64,000 nt of DNA from the NCBI RefSeq assembly GCF_029023725.1, contig NZ_CP119075.1, forward strand, positions 367,501 to 431,500. Reading direction: 5' to 3'. The translations under genes and the position numbers were made by a program. The notes under the pieces were generated by a model that searched no databases, was not told the DNA's origin, and was given only the letters and a program-made list of their open reading frames with translations. Positions 8,670 to 18,178 of this stretch are shown here, piece by piece. This DNA is from Synoicihabitans lomoniglobus. Its GTDB lineage: Bacteria; Verrucomicrobiota; Verrucomicrobiia; Opitutales; Opitutaceae. Each line of letters starts with the position of its first letter. Within the stretch, counting starts at the first letter, position 1.

Positions 8670-9569
8670 CTAAGCGTAGCGCCGTTTAAGGTCGTCGTAA
8701 GGGAAATTCTTGCCGGGGCAGACGGTGTGGCTCTTGTCCACCCACTTGTGCACGGTCACTTTTACGCCGCGGCGGGTGTGGCTGGTGCGCAGGAAATCGA
8801 TGAGTTCGTGCATGGCCTGGGTTTGGCGGGCGGTGGGGCGGTGGTTCTCCATGTTGCCCACCAGGCAGATGCCGATGCCGTGGTCGTTGACCTCGCTGCT
8901 GCGCACGTGGCCGCCGCGCAGTTGTTTTTCCCAGCGTGGTCCCACCTCGATCTCGCCGTCGCCGGAGTCTTTGCCGTTGCCGATGACAAAATGATAGGCG
9001 AGCCCGTTCTCCATGCCGCGACGCAGATGGGCTTTGCCGTAGACCTCGGCGTTGCCCGCTTCGATCGCGCTGTGGTGGCACACGATGTAGCGCCAATTGT
9101 TGCGCCGGACGCGGATCTTTTTGGTGGCGGCGATGACCGGGCCGAGCAGGGAAGTGCCGCCGGAGGAAAGGGGGGGCAGGGAGATTTCCTGGCCGACCTG
9201 AATCGTGTCCGACTTGAGGGAGTTCAGCCGCTTGAGGGTCGATACCTTGGTGCCGTATTGGGTGGCGATCCCGCTGAGGGTATCGCCTTTGACGACGACG
9301 TGCACGGTGGCACCACTGGCGGTGGGGAGGGCGGTGGCGGAGGTGGGGATGGTCAGTTTTTGCCCGACCTTGATGAGTTCGGACCGCAGCTTGTTGGTGC
9401 TTTTGAGCGCCTTGACCGTGGTGCCGTAGCGGGTGGCAATGCTGCTGAGGGTGTCGCCCTTGGTGACGAGGTGCACGTGGGCTTGTGCCGCCCAGACATC
9501 AAGCGGCGCCGCCCACAGTGCGAGGGCAGACCACATCGATTTTTTTAAGAATTCTCGCCGGGGCTCCAC
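8670..9569 (-). CDS. Tat-exported LysM N-acetylmuramoyl-L-alanine amidase
   Basis: Peptidoglycan hydrolase of 299 residues. The N-terminus has a twin-arginine signal (RREFLKKSMWSALALWA). Two LysM domains follow at about residues 33-75 (VTKGDTLSSIATRYGTTVKA) and 90-132 (VVKGDTLSGIATQYGTKVST). The C-terminal amidase_2/PGRP domain has the zinc residues in YIVCHHSAIEAGN and HTVCPGKNFPYDDL, with AYHFVIGNG in between. It would bind glycan strands through LysM and cut the peptide from muramic acid in the periplasm. The start is GTG at 9569. It is convergent with the CobW gene and downstream of a small gene on the same strand. Confidence 0.92.
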   Translation of the reverse strand: MEPRREFLKKSMWSALALWAAPLDVWAAQAHVHLVTKGDTLSSIATRYGTTVKALKSTNKLRSELIKVGQKLTIPTSATALPTASGATVHVVVKGDTLSGIATQYGTKVSTLKRLNSLKSDTIQVGQEISLPPLSSGGTSLLGPVIAATKKIRVRRNNWRYIVCHHSAIEAGNAEVYGKAHLRRGMENGLAYHFVIGNGKDSGDGEIEVGPRWEKQLRGGHVRSSEVNDHGIGICLVGNMENHRPTARQTQAMHELIDFLRTSHTRRGVKVTVHKWVDKSHTVCPGKNFPYDDLKRRYA

Positions 9570-9590
9570 GTTCGAAGAGTAGCAATGCCG

Positions 9591-9869
9591 TCAAGTCGGC
9601 GACTGCGCAAGCGCCTGCTCAACAATGAACCGCACAATGGCGTAGCGCTGGCGGGTGAGTTTCCAGCGCCGGGTGGAGCCATCGGCCCCAAAAACCGCGA
9701 TGGTGGATTCGACGAGGGGGCAGCCGGGATCGACGCAGGCGGATTCCATGACCGTCACGACGTCGTCATCCCCGAGATCGAGGATTTCGGCGGTCCATCG
9801 TTTGATGGCCTGGGTATGGGAAACGTCGATACCGCTGCGGGCGTCGTCGGCCGGGATGAGAGTGTGCAT
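9591..9869 (-). CDS. Small conserved-looking protein with a Cys-x4-CP motif
   Basis: A 92-residue protein starting at the ATG at 9869. Its core reads VMESACVDPGCPLVESTIAVF, with two cysteines five apart followed by proline, an Asp/Glu patch before it (LDLGDDDVVTV) and a basic stretch after it (STRRWKLTRQRY). It has no signal peptide. The larger frame open to 10784 is antisense-like overlap with the FG-GAP gene and is not used. I believe similar short proteins exist in other bacteria, but I cannot name a family or function. Metal binding or a redox thiol pair is possible. Confidence 0.65.
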   Translation of the reverse strand: MHTLIPADDARSGIDVSHTQAIKRWTAEILDLGDDDVVTVMESACVDPGCPLVESTIAVFGADGSTRRWKLTRQRYAIVRFIVEQALAQSPT

Positions 9870-9889
9870 CGACGGCGACGGTGGGGAGA

Positions 9890-12703
9890 TCAGGGCACTT
9901 CGTAAACCTCGACGAGGGCGATGCCGGTGGATTGGTTTTGGCCGCTGACCACAGCGGTGTAACCGCCGGGGGGAAGTTCGATGACGAGGGCGGCGTCGAG
10001 GCTGGTCGCGCTGCTCAGGGCGAACGCGCCGGTGCGGGCGAACGCGGCGCTGAGGGCCGGACTGCCGCCCCAGTTGTCGTTGGTCGCCACCGGGGTGCTC
10101 GATCCCAGCGGGATGATGGAGAGCACGGGATCGGCCAACGTGCCTCCGACCCCGTAGGTGCCGAGCGTCGGGCCCACGGCGCGAATCAGCAACTTGCGGG
10201 GCACGTTGCCATTGACTGAAAACCCGGCGACGAGCACGTCGGCCCCGGTGCCCACGCGGGTGCGGGCGGAGAGGTTGACCAGGCGTGTTTCCGCCGTGGC
10301 GTCGAGCGCGTAGACTTCCACGAGTGCGACGCCACCACCGCGGGTGACTTGAGCGGTGTAGGGACCGGCTCCCGGCTCGAACACGACGGCGGCGTCGGCG
10401 CTGGTATCGGCCGCCAACGGAAAAGCGCCGACGGAGGAAAAGGCCGTGCGTAGGTCGGTGGTGCCGCCCCAATTGTCGTTGGTTGCGACGGTGGCCCCGC
10501 CCAAGGGGGCGATTTGCACGGCTGGATCCGTCAGCACGCCGGGAACGCCGAACTCGCTCAGGGTCGGTCCGATCGCCCGCACGAGGAGCGGGGTGGTGCC
10601 GTTGCCGCTCAGGGCGAATCCCGCGGTGAGGGTGTCGTCGCCGGTGCCGGCCCGGGTGCGCACGGAAAGGTTGACCAGACGACCGGGATTTTCCGCGGTG
10701 GTGAGGAAGGGGGTGAGTTGCAGGTTTCCGGTGGAACGGAACACGTCGATTGACTGGCTGTTTACGCCCACGAGATCGATCCATCCGTCGCCGTCCGCAT
10801 CAAAGGCGTGCAGGGACTGTTCGAATGCGCCCGGGTAAGCTTCGGATGCATCGACAAACGTGGCCGCGCCGCGGTTGAGCAGGATGGTGCGGGTGAACGG
10901 TGCCCCAGTGGAAGTGTAGGCACCCTGAAAAACCAGATCGAGACGACCGTCGCGATCGAGATCGGCGAGGCGCACCCAGACGATCCATTGGTCGATCGGA
11001 TCGAACGTGAGGTTGAGCCGGTCGCTCGCGTCGTAGAACGTGCCGTCGCCGCGGTTGAGCAGCAACTGCACCCCCGGGTAGGCGTAGCCGGAAATCACGG
11101 TGCCGTCGGACAAGGTGGCCGAGCCGCCGGTCTCGGAAAGGATGAGGTCGGGAGCTCCGTCGCCGTTGAGGTCACCGCTGGTGATGGCCACGACGACGGC
11201 GGTGGGTTCGAGATGTTTAGGCGGCAGGACGAAACGGGAGTCGCGGGCAAAGGTGCCGGTGCCGTCGTTGATCAAGACTTCGTTGCTCGCGGTCTGGTCT
11301 CCGCCGAGCAAGAGGTCGACGACCCCGTCCGCGTTGAGGTCCAGCAACAACGATGACGTGTAGACCGAACCGGCGGCGCGGTTGGCGATGTCGGCGGGGA
11401 GTCGATTGGGCGCGTTTGTGAAATTACCCGCGCCGTCGTTGAGATAGATCCGGGGTCCGCCGGTGCCGCCACCGATGTTGGCGAGATAGAGGTCGGGATC
11501 GCCGTCGCCGTCGATATCGCCCACCGCCACGTTGTGGGTGAAGCCGATGTGGGCGGGCAACCGGGTGGCGGTTTCGTCGCGGAGACGGCCGTCGGCGGTG
11601 CCGACGAGCAGTTGGGATTGTTCGCCCGGAAACGGAGGGATGTCGGTGCCGTGACCAACGATGAGCAGGTCGTCGATGGCGTCACCGGTAAGGTCGCCGA
11701 CCCACCAATGGCGGGCGACGGTCATGGTGACGTTGCCGAGCACGGCGTCGGTGACCTCGTGGAATGTGCCGCCGTCGTTGCGATACGCTCGCAACCGTCG
11801 ACGGGTTTCGGGATAGGTGGCCGGATAGGCCGAGTGCGTGGTGATGAAGTCGGCATCGCCGTCATGGTCGAAGTCGATGGCGATGGCATCGCCCAAGTCA
11901 TCGGATTCCGCCGGGGGGAGCGGGGAGCGGGCCAAGGCGAAGAACGGTCCGTGCTCGATCACAGTGGAGCGGGCCCACGTGCCACCCGAGGTGAGGGAGT
12001 GGTTTTGGCCACTGATGTCGGCGGCGGTCGTGCCGGTCGATTCGTCCAACGGCCAGGCGGCGACCAGGCCGTTGCGATCGGAGGGCAGGGACTCGCCGAG
12101 GGCGGCGTTAATCTGAGCGGTGGTGCGGGCGACACTCCAGAAGCGGATCTGGCGGGCAAATCCCTTCAACCTGGCATAGTTGGTGTCGCCGTTGGCGAGG
12201 TAGGCGACGCCCACGCTGAACGGGACCTGAGGCTCGACGGGAGGCGCGCCGTTGACGCTGCCGGAGGCGACTTCCACGCCGTTTTGATAGAGTCGGCTGG
12301 TGTCGCCGGCGATGACCGCCGCGAGGTGAACCCAGGTGTTGAGGGGGAAATCGACCGGGGAGTTGATTTGCCGAAAGGAGCCCGTGACGCCGGTCGAATA
12401 GGAGAAAACCGGGCGTTGTCCCTGATCATCCAGCAGCAGTGCGCAGCTCACATAGGGATCGTTGCCCGCGGCGGCGAGACCGCGGCCCATGATCCAGGCA
12501 TAGGGTTGCGGAGCGGTGACGTAGAACCAGCCCTCCATGGTGAGCGTATCGCCCGGGGCGAAACCGCTGCCATCGGTCGAGCGCAGGGGGGCGGAGGTGA
12601 CGTCGGCCACGAAGGCCTGCGTTGGCGGGGTGGGTTGACCGGAGGCGGCGGTGGCGAGGATGAGTCCTACGAGGAGAAAAAAACGCATTCGCATCGGCGC
12701 CAT
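9890..12703 (-). CDS. Large secreted LamG / FG-GAP repeat protein
   Basis: A 937-residue exported protein. A signal peptide (MRMRFFLLVGLILATAASG) is followed by a LamG/concanavalin-like domain (about 30-235; LTMEGWFYV, WVHLAAVIAGDTSRLYQNG). Then come six or more FG-GAP/VCBS calcium-binding repeats (about 265-640), each with a DxDxDGD-type loop such as DFDHDGDADF, DIDGDGDPDL, DLNADGVVDL and DADGDGWIDL. Two tandem ~120-residue C-terminal repeats contain LVRAIGPTL/LIRAVGPTL and ATNDNWGG. This layout suggests a surface or secreted adhesin or carbohydrate-binding protein with a propeller-like body. No catalytic motif is visible. ATGs at 12694 and 12688 are alternative starts. Confidence 0.9.
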   Translation of the reverse strand: MAPMRMRFFLLVGLILATAASGQPTPPTQAFVADVTSAPLRSTDGSGFAPGDTLTMEGWFYVTAPQPYAWIMGRGLAAAGNDPYVSCALLLDDQGQRPVFSYSTGVTGSFRQINSPVDFPLNTWVHLAAVIAGDTSRLYQNGVEVASGSVNGAPPVEPQVPFSVGVAYLANGDTNYARLKGFARQIRFWSVARTTAQINAALGESLPSDRNGLVAAWPLDESTGTTAADISGQNHSLTSGGTWARSTVIEHGPFFALARSPLPPAESDDLGDAIAIDFDHDGDADFITTHSAYPATYPETRRRLRAYRNDGGTFHEVTDAVLGNVTMTVARHWWVGDLTGDAIDDLLIVGHGTDIPPFPGEQSQLLVGTADGRLRDETATRLPAHIGFTHNVAVGDIDGDGDPDLYLANIGGGTGGPRIYLNDGAGNFTNAPNRLPADIANRAAGSVYTSSLLLDLNADGVVDLLLGGDQTASNEVLINDGTGTFARDSRFVLPPKHLEPTAVVVAITSGDLNGDGAPDLILSETGGSATLSDGTVISGYAYPGVQLLLNRGDGTFYDASDRLNLTFDPIDQWIVWVRLADLDRDGRLDLVFQGAYTSTGAPFTRTILLNRGAATFVDASEAYPGAFEQSLHAFDADGDGWIDLVGVNSQSIDVFRSTGNLQLTPFLTTAENPGRLVNLSVRTRAGTGDDTLTAGFALSGNGTTPLLVRAIGPTLSEFGVPGVLTDPAVQIAPLGGATVATNDNWGGTTDLRTAFSSVGAFPLAADTSADAAVVFEPGAGPYTAQVTRGGGVALVEVYALDATAETRLVNLSARTRVGTGADVLVAGFSVNGNVPRKLLIRAVGPTLGTYGVGGTLADPVLSIIPLGSSTPVATNDNWGGSPALSAAFARTGAFALSSATSLDAALVIELPPGGYTAVVSGQNQSTGIALVEVYEVP

Positions 12704-12768
12704 ATTTTGATGGTGCCCGGCGTGCTCAAACCAAAAGCAGTAGGGAAAAATCGTATTCGGTTTTTGGA

Positions 12769-13773
12769 TCAGGTTTGGACCTGAAGCACGTAAACGATGC
12801 CCTGAACGTTGCCGATGGCGAGGTGGGTGTCACCGGGTGACCAGGCGAGTTTGGTGGCGGGATTCGGCAGTTTGACCTTGGCGCGAAGGGGTTGGCGACG
12901 GTCGGGGCTCCAGAGCATGACGGCGCCGTCGGCGGCGGCGGTGGCGAGCAGTCCATGGTGGTGCTGGAAAGCCACGGCGGTGATGCGTCCGTCGTGCGGC
13001 AGCATGGCGGGCTCGCGACCCTCGGGGCCGGCACCCTGGCAATCCCACACACAGCCTTCGCGACCGCCGCCGGTGGCGAGCCAGCGACCGGTGTGGTCGA
13101 AGGAGAGCTCCTTCACCTTGGTCTCGTAGCCGCTCATGTGAAACTCCTGTTTCTCGTCGGGCAGCCACAGATGAACGGACGGGTCCTGGTTGCCCGAGAC
13201 CAACCAGCGGTTGTCGGGTGACCACACGAGCGAGTGGATGCCGTTGGCGTAGGGAAACTCGGTTTGGGCGACGTAGTCGTCGGCGTCCCACAACACGACG
13301 CCACCGAAGTAGGCGGAGGCGACGCAGCCTCCGGCGGGTTGCCAGGCCACGGCGCAGATGGTTTTGGGGGCGGGGGCAAAGGTGTGTTGGGTGGTGCCGT
13401 CGGGACCCAGCAGCGAGAGGGTGCGACCGGCGGCGGCGGCGACGGCGGTCCCATCGGGGCGCCATGCGAGATGATCAACCCAGCCGGAGCCCAAATCGAC
13501 GGAGACGGTGGGTTGACCGGCGACGGTGTCCCAGAGTTTTACCGCGCCGTCTTGCCCGCCGGTGGCGAGCAACGGTTGGCTCGGGTGCCAAGCGATGACG
13601 TTGGTGCCGTCTTCGTGGCCGGGAACTTCGTGGGTGATGGCACCGTCGCTGAGTTGAAACAACGTGACGGGTCCGTCGGCGGAAGCGGCGGCGAGGATCG
13701 TGCCATCGGCCGACCACGTCAGGTCGATCACGTAGTCGTCGAGCGAGGCCGCCCAGTGTTTGGTCAACTGCAT
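12769..13773 (-). CDS. WD40 repeat protein, seven-bladed propeller
   Basis: A 334-residue WD40 protein spanning essentially one beta-propeller. Repeats end in typical WD-like dipeptides: TWSADG, KLWDTV, LAWRPDG, VLWDAD, VHLWLPD, GCVWDCQ, VMLWSPD. GH-like starts such as VPGHEDGTNVIAWHPSQP are also seen. There is no signal peptide, so it is probably a cytoplasmic scaffold. It begins at the ATG at 13773 and lies 65 bases upstream of the FG-GAP gene. A fused effector domain is absent, so the partner is unknown. Confidence 0.9.
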   Translation of the reverse strand: MQLTKHWAASLDDYVIDLTWSADGTILAAASADGPVTLFQLSDGAITHEVPGHEDGTNVIAWHPSQPLLATGGQDGAVKLWDTVAGQPTVSVDLGSGWVDHLAWRPDGTAVAAAAGRTLSLLGPDGTTQHTFAPAPKTICAVAWQPAGGCVASAYFGGVVLWDADDYVAQTEFPYANGIHSLVWSPDNRWLVSGNQDPSVHLWLPDEKQEFHMSGYETKVKELSFDHTGRWLATGGGREGCVWDCQGAGPEGREPAMLPHDGRITAVAFQHHHGLLATAAADGAVMLWSPDRRQPLRAKVKLPNPATKLAWSPGDTHLAIGNVQGIVYVLQVQT

Positions 13774-13826
13774 GGGGGCAAGAGAGCGCGGGGACCGATG
13801 ACGCGCAAGAGGACAGTCGCGACTAA

Positions 13827-14783
13827 TCAGGCGCGGTCGGCGTCGCGGTAGGCGGCGATGACGGCGCGTTCGCCGTCGGCGCCGGGCTGGGCGTTGCCGT
13901 GTTCCATGCCGACCACGCCGGCGAAACCCCGGGCTTTGAGGTGACGGAAGACATTGCGGTAGTTGATCTCGCCGGTGCCGGGCTCCTTGCGGCCGGGGTT
14001 GTCACCACATTGGAAATACGCGATCTCGTCCCAGCAGTGATCGATGTTGGGGATGAGATTTCCCTCGGTGATCTGTTGATGGTAGATGTCGAAGAGGATC
14101 TTGCAGGAAGGACTGTTGACGGCCTTGCACACCGCGTAGGCTTGGTCGGAACGTTGCAACCAGACGCCGCCGTGATTGGCGTGCCAATTGAGCGGCTCCA
14201 GCACCATGGTGAGGTCGTGGGGTTCGAGGATGGCGGCGCAGCGGCGGAGAAGGTCGATGGCGTGGGCCGTCTGGTAACCCGCGGCGAGGCGGGCACCGCC
14301 GTAGCGATTCCACGATCCGGTTTTATCTGTTTGTTGATCGACGGAACCGGGCACGACGGTGAACCACCGGGCTCCGCAACGTTGGGCGACCTCGACGGCA
14401 TGGCGGACGCGGTCAAGCACCTCCGCTTGTTTCTCCGCGTGAGGCACGGTGAAAGTGGGTTCGTCAAAATTGGCGTAGGCGACGAACACGCCCATCTGCA
14501 TGCCGCGATTGGCGAGGGTTCGGCCGATGGCCTCCTGTTGGGCGGGCGGACGACCCGCCATGCCGTTGTCCTCCCACGCGGTGAATCCCTGGTCGGCGGC
14601 GAACTTGATTTGATCAACGACGTCGTCGCCCGCGATCGCCTTGAACATGCCGGGGTGGGGCGCGTAACCCAATTCGAATGGGGCGGCGCGGGGGGCAGAC
14701 TGGGCGAGCAGACGGGATGGTCCGGTCAAAAAGGCGGCGGCTCCGGCGGCGAGGAACGATTGGGTGAAATGGCGACGATTCAT
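13827..14783 (-). CDS. Tat-exported TIM-barrel protein, hydroxypyruvate isomerase-like
   Basis: Sugar-phosphate-isomerase/xylose-isomerase-like TIM barrel of 318 residues. The N-terminus MNRRHFTQSFLAAGAAAFLTG is a twin-arginine signal peptide. The barrel has metal-ligand acids in MVLEPLNWHANHGG (Glu), CKILFDIYHQQITEGNL (Asp, His) and GVVGMEHGN (Glu), and a DNGM block. This matches hydroxypyruvate isomerase/Hyi-type proteins, several of which in Verrucomicrobiota and Planctomycetota are exported. It would interconvert a small keto or hydroxy sugar acid in the periplasm, but the substrate is unknown. Adjacent genes on this strand (WD40, FG-GAP) give no pathway clue. Confidence 0.85.
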   Translation of the reverse strand: MNRRHFTQSFLAAGAAAFLTGPSRLLAQSAPRAAPFELGYAPHPGMFKAIAGDDVVDQIKFAADQGFTAWEDNGMAGRPPAQQEAIGRTLANRGMQMGVFVAYANFDEPTFTVPHAEKQAEVLDRVRHAVEVAQRCGARWFTVVPGSVDQQTDKTGSWNRYGGARLAAGYQTAHAIDLLRRCAAILEPHDLTMVLEPLNWHANHGGVWLQRSDQAYAVCKAVNSPSCKILFDIYHQQITEGNLIPNIDHCWDEIAYFQCGDNPGRKEPGTGEINYRNVFRHLKARGFAGVVGMEHGNAQPGADGERAVIAAYRDADRA

Positions 14784-15166
14784 GGGGTGGAAAGTTGCGG
14801 CTTAGACGAACGAAGGCGGGGGAATCAGCGAGCATTCCCCGGGGGTAACCGAACGAGGACGTGGGGTAAGCTGCGAAGCTCGTGGGAGGCCGCTGCGGTC
14901 GGACGGAATCGGGTCTGGGGGTTAGCCGCAAGAGCGACGGAGGGGAGCTGCTCAGACGGACACAGGTATAATCACCTAAGACAATGAACAATAATAGGTT
15001 AGACAGGTATAGGGTTTTAAGGAATTGTATGGAGCATGCGACGAACCCGGGCGAACTCCTTCCAACCAGCAGAATCTTTGGATTTATTGTTCAACTGGGG
15101 GGCGGTCGCGACCGATGGACGGGAGACAGAGTTACGCGTGTTTGAGCGCATGAAGGAGTCGGCACC
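14784..15166. other. 383-base gene-free divergent spacer
   Basis: This spacer separates the minus-strand isomerase gene from the plus-strand cyclase gene, so it should hold two promoters. The left part is G+C-rich; the middle (about 14960-15030) is markedly A+T-rich and contains TATAAT at about 14972-14977 and TTATTG/AATAATAGG stretches. I could not find a convincing -35 partner. A ribosome site (AAGGAG) precedes the ATG at 15167. No tRNA, small ORF or repeat was recognised. Confidence 0.5.
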
Positions 15167-16759
15167 ATGATCCCTTCGATTCTAATGCAACCCTCCATGA
15201 GTCAGATCGGCGAAATCAACTACGCACTTGCCCGGTGGAGGCACCGGGTGCGCATTCCGCTCAACCAGATAATTGGTTACGCGGAGCTGCTGATCGAGAC
15301 GATCGACTTCAACGTGGCGGAGGATTTGTTGTCGCATCTGCACGACATACGAGCGTCGGGCGCGGAAATTTCCGGACATTTTCAACAGATGTGGCCCGGG
15401 TGGTCGAAGCAGGAGGATTTGGCCGGCTTTGAAGCATTTTCGATCGATGTCTGTCACCCGATGGAAGCGCTGGAGTGGGCTTGCGAGCAGTGTGTCGAGG
15501 TGAGTCCGAGGCTCGGCAAAGTTCCGCTGGCCAAAGATCTCACGCGCATAGCGGAAGCGGTCGCCCGGTTGCGGGTGGCGTTGCAGTCCTTTGATGTCGA
15601 TGACCCGCTCAAAGCGGAGGAGGCCGAGTCGGAATTGATGAGCTTTCGCTATGACTTTGCGTCGTTGCCGCCGATCGCGACCAACAACCATCATGACGGG
15701 GCGCGGCTGCTCGTGGTCGACGATGATCGCATCAACCGCGAAGTGATCGGCCGCCGCTTGGAGAAGATGGGGTTCGAAGTGGTGAAGGCGCCGAGCGGAG
15801 TGGAGGCGCTCGAACTCCTCGAAACGGAGGCGATCGATTTGATCATGCTCGACATCATGATGCCCGAAATGGACGGGTTTGCCACGCTCGACCGGATCAA
15901 GGCCGACGAGCGGTGCAAGCATCTGCCGGTCATCATGCTCACCGCGATCGATGATGCGGAGAGCATTGCGCGCTGTCTCTCGGCGGGGGCGGAAGACTAC
16001 GTGCCCAAGCCCTTTGACTCGATCGTATTGCGGGCCCGCCTCGATGCTTCGCTCGATCGCAAGTCACTGCGGGAAAAGGAGCAAAATTATGTGTCCCGCA
16101 TTCGGATTGAGAAAGGCAAAACCGAGCAGCTTTTGCAGAGCATTCTGCCGGCGGCGATCGTGACGCGGCTCAAGGCCGGGGAGCGCAGCATCGTGGATCA
16201 TGTTCCGGAGGCGACGGTCCTTTTTGCGGACATCGTCGGATTCACCACCATCGCCAAACAGCTGGATCCGGAATCGACGGTGACGTTGCTCAACGCGCTG
16301 TTCAGCTCCTTCGACCGGTTGGTGGAGGTGCACGGGTTGGAGAAGATCAAGACGATTGGAGACGCCTATATGGCCGTGGCGGGCGTGCCCGACCCGGCGA
16401 CCGACCACGCGCGACGCGCGGCCGACATGGCGCTGGCGATTCAGGACGCGGTGGACGAATTCAATCAGCTTTATGAAGTGAAATGGTCGGTGCGGATCGG
16501 TCTGCACAGCGGACCCGTGATGGCGGGAATCATCGGCACGGGTAAATTTTCCTACGATCTCTGGGGCGACACCGTGAACGTGGCGAGCCGCCTGGAATCA
16601 CACGGCAAGGCGAACTGTATTCACATCTCGTCGGAAGCCCAGGCATTGTTGGGCCCCCGCTATGAAACGAGTGAACTCGGCCGTATGGAGTTGCGCAACC
16701 GGGGTCGCGTCATGGTCCACCGTTTGCTCCGCAAACGGGCGGTGAATGCCACCCCGTGA
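15167..16759 (+). CDS. DHp-like / receiver / class III adenylate cyclase protein
   Basis: A 530-residue signalling protein. Residues 15-150 resemble a histidine-kinase dimerisation domain (RHRVRIPLNQIIGYAELLIE), but no ATPase domain follows. A receiver domain occupies about 178-295 (LLVVDDDRINRE, LIMLDIMMPEMDG, VIMLTA, YVPKPFD). A class III cyclase fills about 345-520: metal Asp in LFADIVGFTTI and KTIGDAYMAVAG, and the adenine-selecting Lys (KIKTIGD) and Asp (YDLWGDTVN) of adenylate cyclases. It should make cAMP under control of receiver phosphorylation. The H-box Asp is replaced (HRVRIP instead of HDLRTP), so histidine function is doubtful. The start is supported by AAGGAG upstream. The same N-terminal layout recurs at 21098. 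Confidence 0.9.
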   Translation: MIPSILMQPSMSQIGEINYALARWRHRVRIPLNQIIGYAELLIETIDFNVAEDLLSHLHDIRASGAEISGHFQQMWPGWSKQEDLAGFEAFSIDVCHPMEALEWACEQCVEVSPRLGKVPLAKDLTRIAEAVARLRVALQSFDVDDPLKAEEAESELMSFRYDFASLPPIATNNHHDGARLLVVDDDRINREVIGRRLEKMGFEVVKAPSGVEALELLETEAIDLIMLDIMMPEMDGFATLDRIKADERCKHLPVIMLTAIDDAESIARCLSAGAEDYVPKPFDSIVLRARLDASLDRKSLREKEQNYVSRIRIEKGKTEQLLQSILPAAIVTRLKAGERSIVDHVPEATVLFADIVGFTTIAKQLDPESTVTLLNALFSSFDRLVEVHGLEKIKTIGDAYMAVAGVPDPATDHARRAADMALAIQDAVDEFNQLYEVKWSVRIGLHSGPVMAGIIGTGKFSYDLWGDTVNVASRLESHGKANCIHISSEAQALLGPRYETSELGRMELRNRGRVMVHRLLRKRAVNATP

Positions 16760-16774
16760 CGTGTCGTCGCAGGC

Positions 16775-18178
16775 CTAGGCCATGCACGCCTTGAAGCCCT
16801 CGGTGAGGGCGGCGCGGTCGAGGTCCTTGCCGATGAAAACGAGGGTGTTGGAGCGGGGCGTGTCGCCCCATTCGGACTCGAATTTGGCATCGAAGAGCAT
16901 GTGCACGCCTTGGAATACGAGGCGCTTGGGCGTGCCCTTCACACTGAGCACACCTTTGCTGCGATAGAGATCGTTGCCCTTGGTTTGGAGGAGCTTGCTG
17001 ATCCAGTCATTGAGCTTCTGCGGATCGAGGTCGCCGGGTGTGGTGATGCCGACGGAGGACACGTCTTCGTCGTGACTGTGGTTGTGCTCGTAGTCCTGCT
17101 GCCAGACGGGTTTCACATTGTTGCCGCCGACGGGGATGTGGAGCGGGTGCTCTCCGCAGCCTTCAAAGACGAGGTAGGTGCCGTCGGTGGGGATTTCGAG
17201 TTTATAGCGCCCGTTGCCATCATCGAGAATCAACCGTTGGAGGGTGGAACCAGGCACGATGGTTTCGCCTTCGGACACGCGGTTTTCCCAGTCTGAAAAG
17301 GAAACGACCGCGATGTCGCGGGCGGCGTCGACGACCCCTTGGTCGGTCGAAACGATGGGCATGACGACGACGTCCAATTCGTTTTCGGCGTGGTCGTGGT
17401 GATGGTGATGATGATCGTGGTCGCAACCGGCGTGATCGTGGCCGTCATCGTCGTCGACGTGACCGATGACAAGGTCGTGGGTGCCGGCCGGGAGCGGGTA
17501 GGCTCCGGCCCACTCGAAGGGGTAGGACGGTTCGAGAAATCGGGGATCGAGCTCGGTGGCGCGGGAGAGGTTGAAGGCGCCGAGATCGAGAACCTTGGCG
17601 AGCGGGACATCGCAGTTGGTGGTGCGTTCGACGCGAGCGGCGGCGTTGATGCCCTTGATGCGCTGCTCCAGCGCATCGAGGGCGGCGGGGTCGACGAGGT
17701 CGGATTTGTTGAGCAGGAGGACGTCGGCGAACGCGATCTGCTTCTTCACCTCGGGGGCGTCGTCGAAGTGTTGGGCGACGTGTTTGGCGTCGACGACGGT
17801 GACGATGCCGTCGATGCGGAAGTTGGCCTTGATCTCGTCGTCGGTGAAAAACGTTTGCGCCACGGGGCCGGGATCGGCGAGGCCGGTGGTCTCGATGAGA
17901 ATGCCGTCGAGGCGGTTTTTGCGCTTCATCAAGCGACCGAGCACGCGGATAAGATCACCGCGCACGCTGCAGCAAATGCAGCCGTTGTTCATCTCGAAGA
18001 GTTCCTCGTCACTTTGGATGACGAGTTGGTTGTCGACGGACACCTCGCCGAACTCGTTTTCGATGACGGCGAGTTTTTTGCCGTGTTGCTCCGTGAGGAT
18101 GCGATTGAGCAAGGTGGTCTTGCCGGCGCCGAGGAAGCCGGTGAGCACAGTGACGGGAATGGGAGCGGAGGCGGACAT
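16775..18178 (-). CDS. CobW-family GTPase with a large His-rich insert
   Basis: G3E GTPase/metallochaperone, 467 residues from the ATG at 18178. Motifs: P-loop [21 protein letters not shown], metal motif [24 protein letters not shown], and [10 protein letters not shown]. Between the GTPase and the CobW_C part is an insert of roughly 170 residues. It carries a dense His/Asp tract ([20 protein letters not shown]), then a beta-rich stretch ([20 protein letters not shown]) and a second metal-like EHNHSHDED. CobW_C follows ([20 protein letters not shown]). The histidines imply Zn, Ni or Co binding. Typical CobW proteins have about 320-400 residues, so the insert is a real departure. It is convergent with the cyclase gene, 15 bases away. 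Confidence 0.92.
   Translation of the reverse strand: MSASAPIPVTVLTGFLGAGKTTLLNRILTEQHGKKLAVIENEFGEVSVDNQLVIQSDEELFEMNNGCICCSVRGDLIRVLGRLMKRKNRLDGILIETTGLADPGPVAQTFFTDDEIKANFRIDGIVTVVDAKHVAQHFDDAPEVKKQIAFADVLLLNKSDLVDPAALDALEQRIKGINAAARVERTTNCDVPLAKVLDLGAFNLSRATELDPRFLEPSYPFEWAGAYPLPAGTHDLVIGHVDDDDGHDHAGCDHDHHHHHHDHAENELDVVVMPIVSTDQGVVDAARDIAVVSFSDWENRVSEGETIVPGSTLQRLILDDGNGRYKLEIPTDGTYLVFEGCGEHPLHIPVGGNNVKPVWQQDYEHNHSHDEDVSSVGITTPGDLDPQKLNDWISKLLQTKGNDLYRSKGVLSVKGTPKRLVFQGVHMLFDAKFESEWGDTPRSNTLVFIGKDLDRAALTEGFKACMA

Noticed and set aside
11534-12784. 416-residue plus-strand frame
   Set aside because: Antisense to the FG-GAP/LamG gene, whose domains are clear on the other strand.
12827-12843. 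GTCACC-G-GGTGAC palindrome
   Set aside because: It falls in coding sequence of the WD40 protein (SPGDTH), has a one-base centre, and does not match the ACC-N5-GGT layout.
14784-15166. Possible tRNA or small RNA in the longest spacer
   Set aside because: No cloverleaf, no T-loop sequence and no terminator was found.
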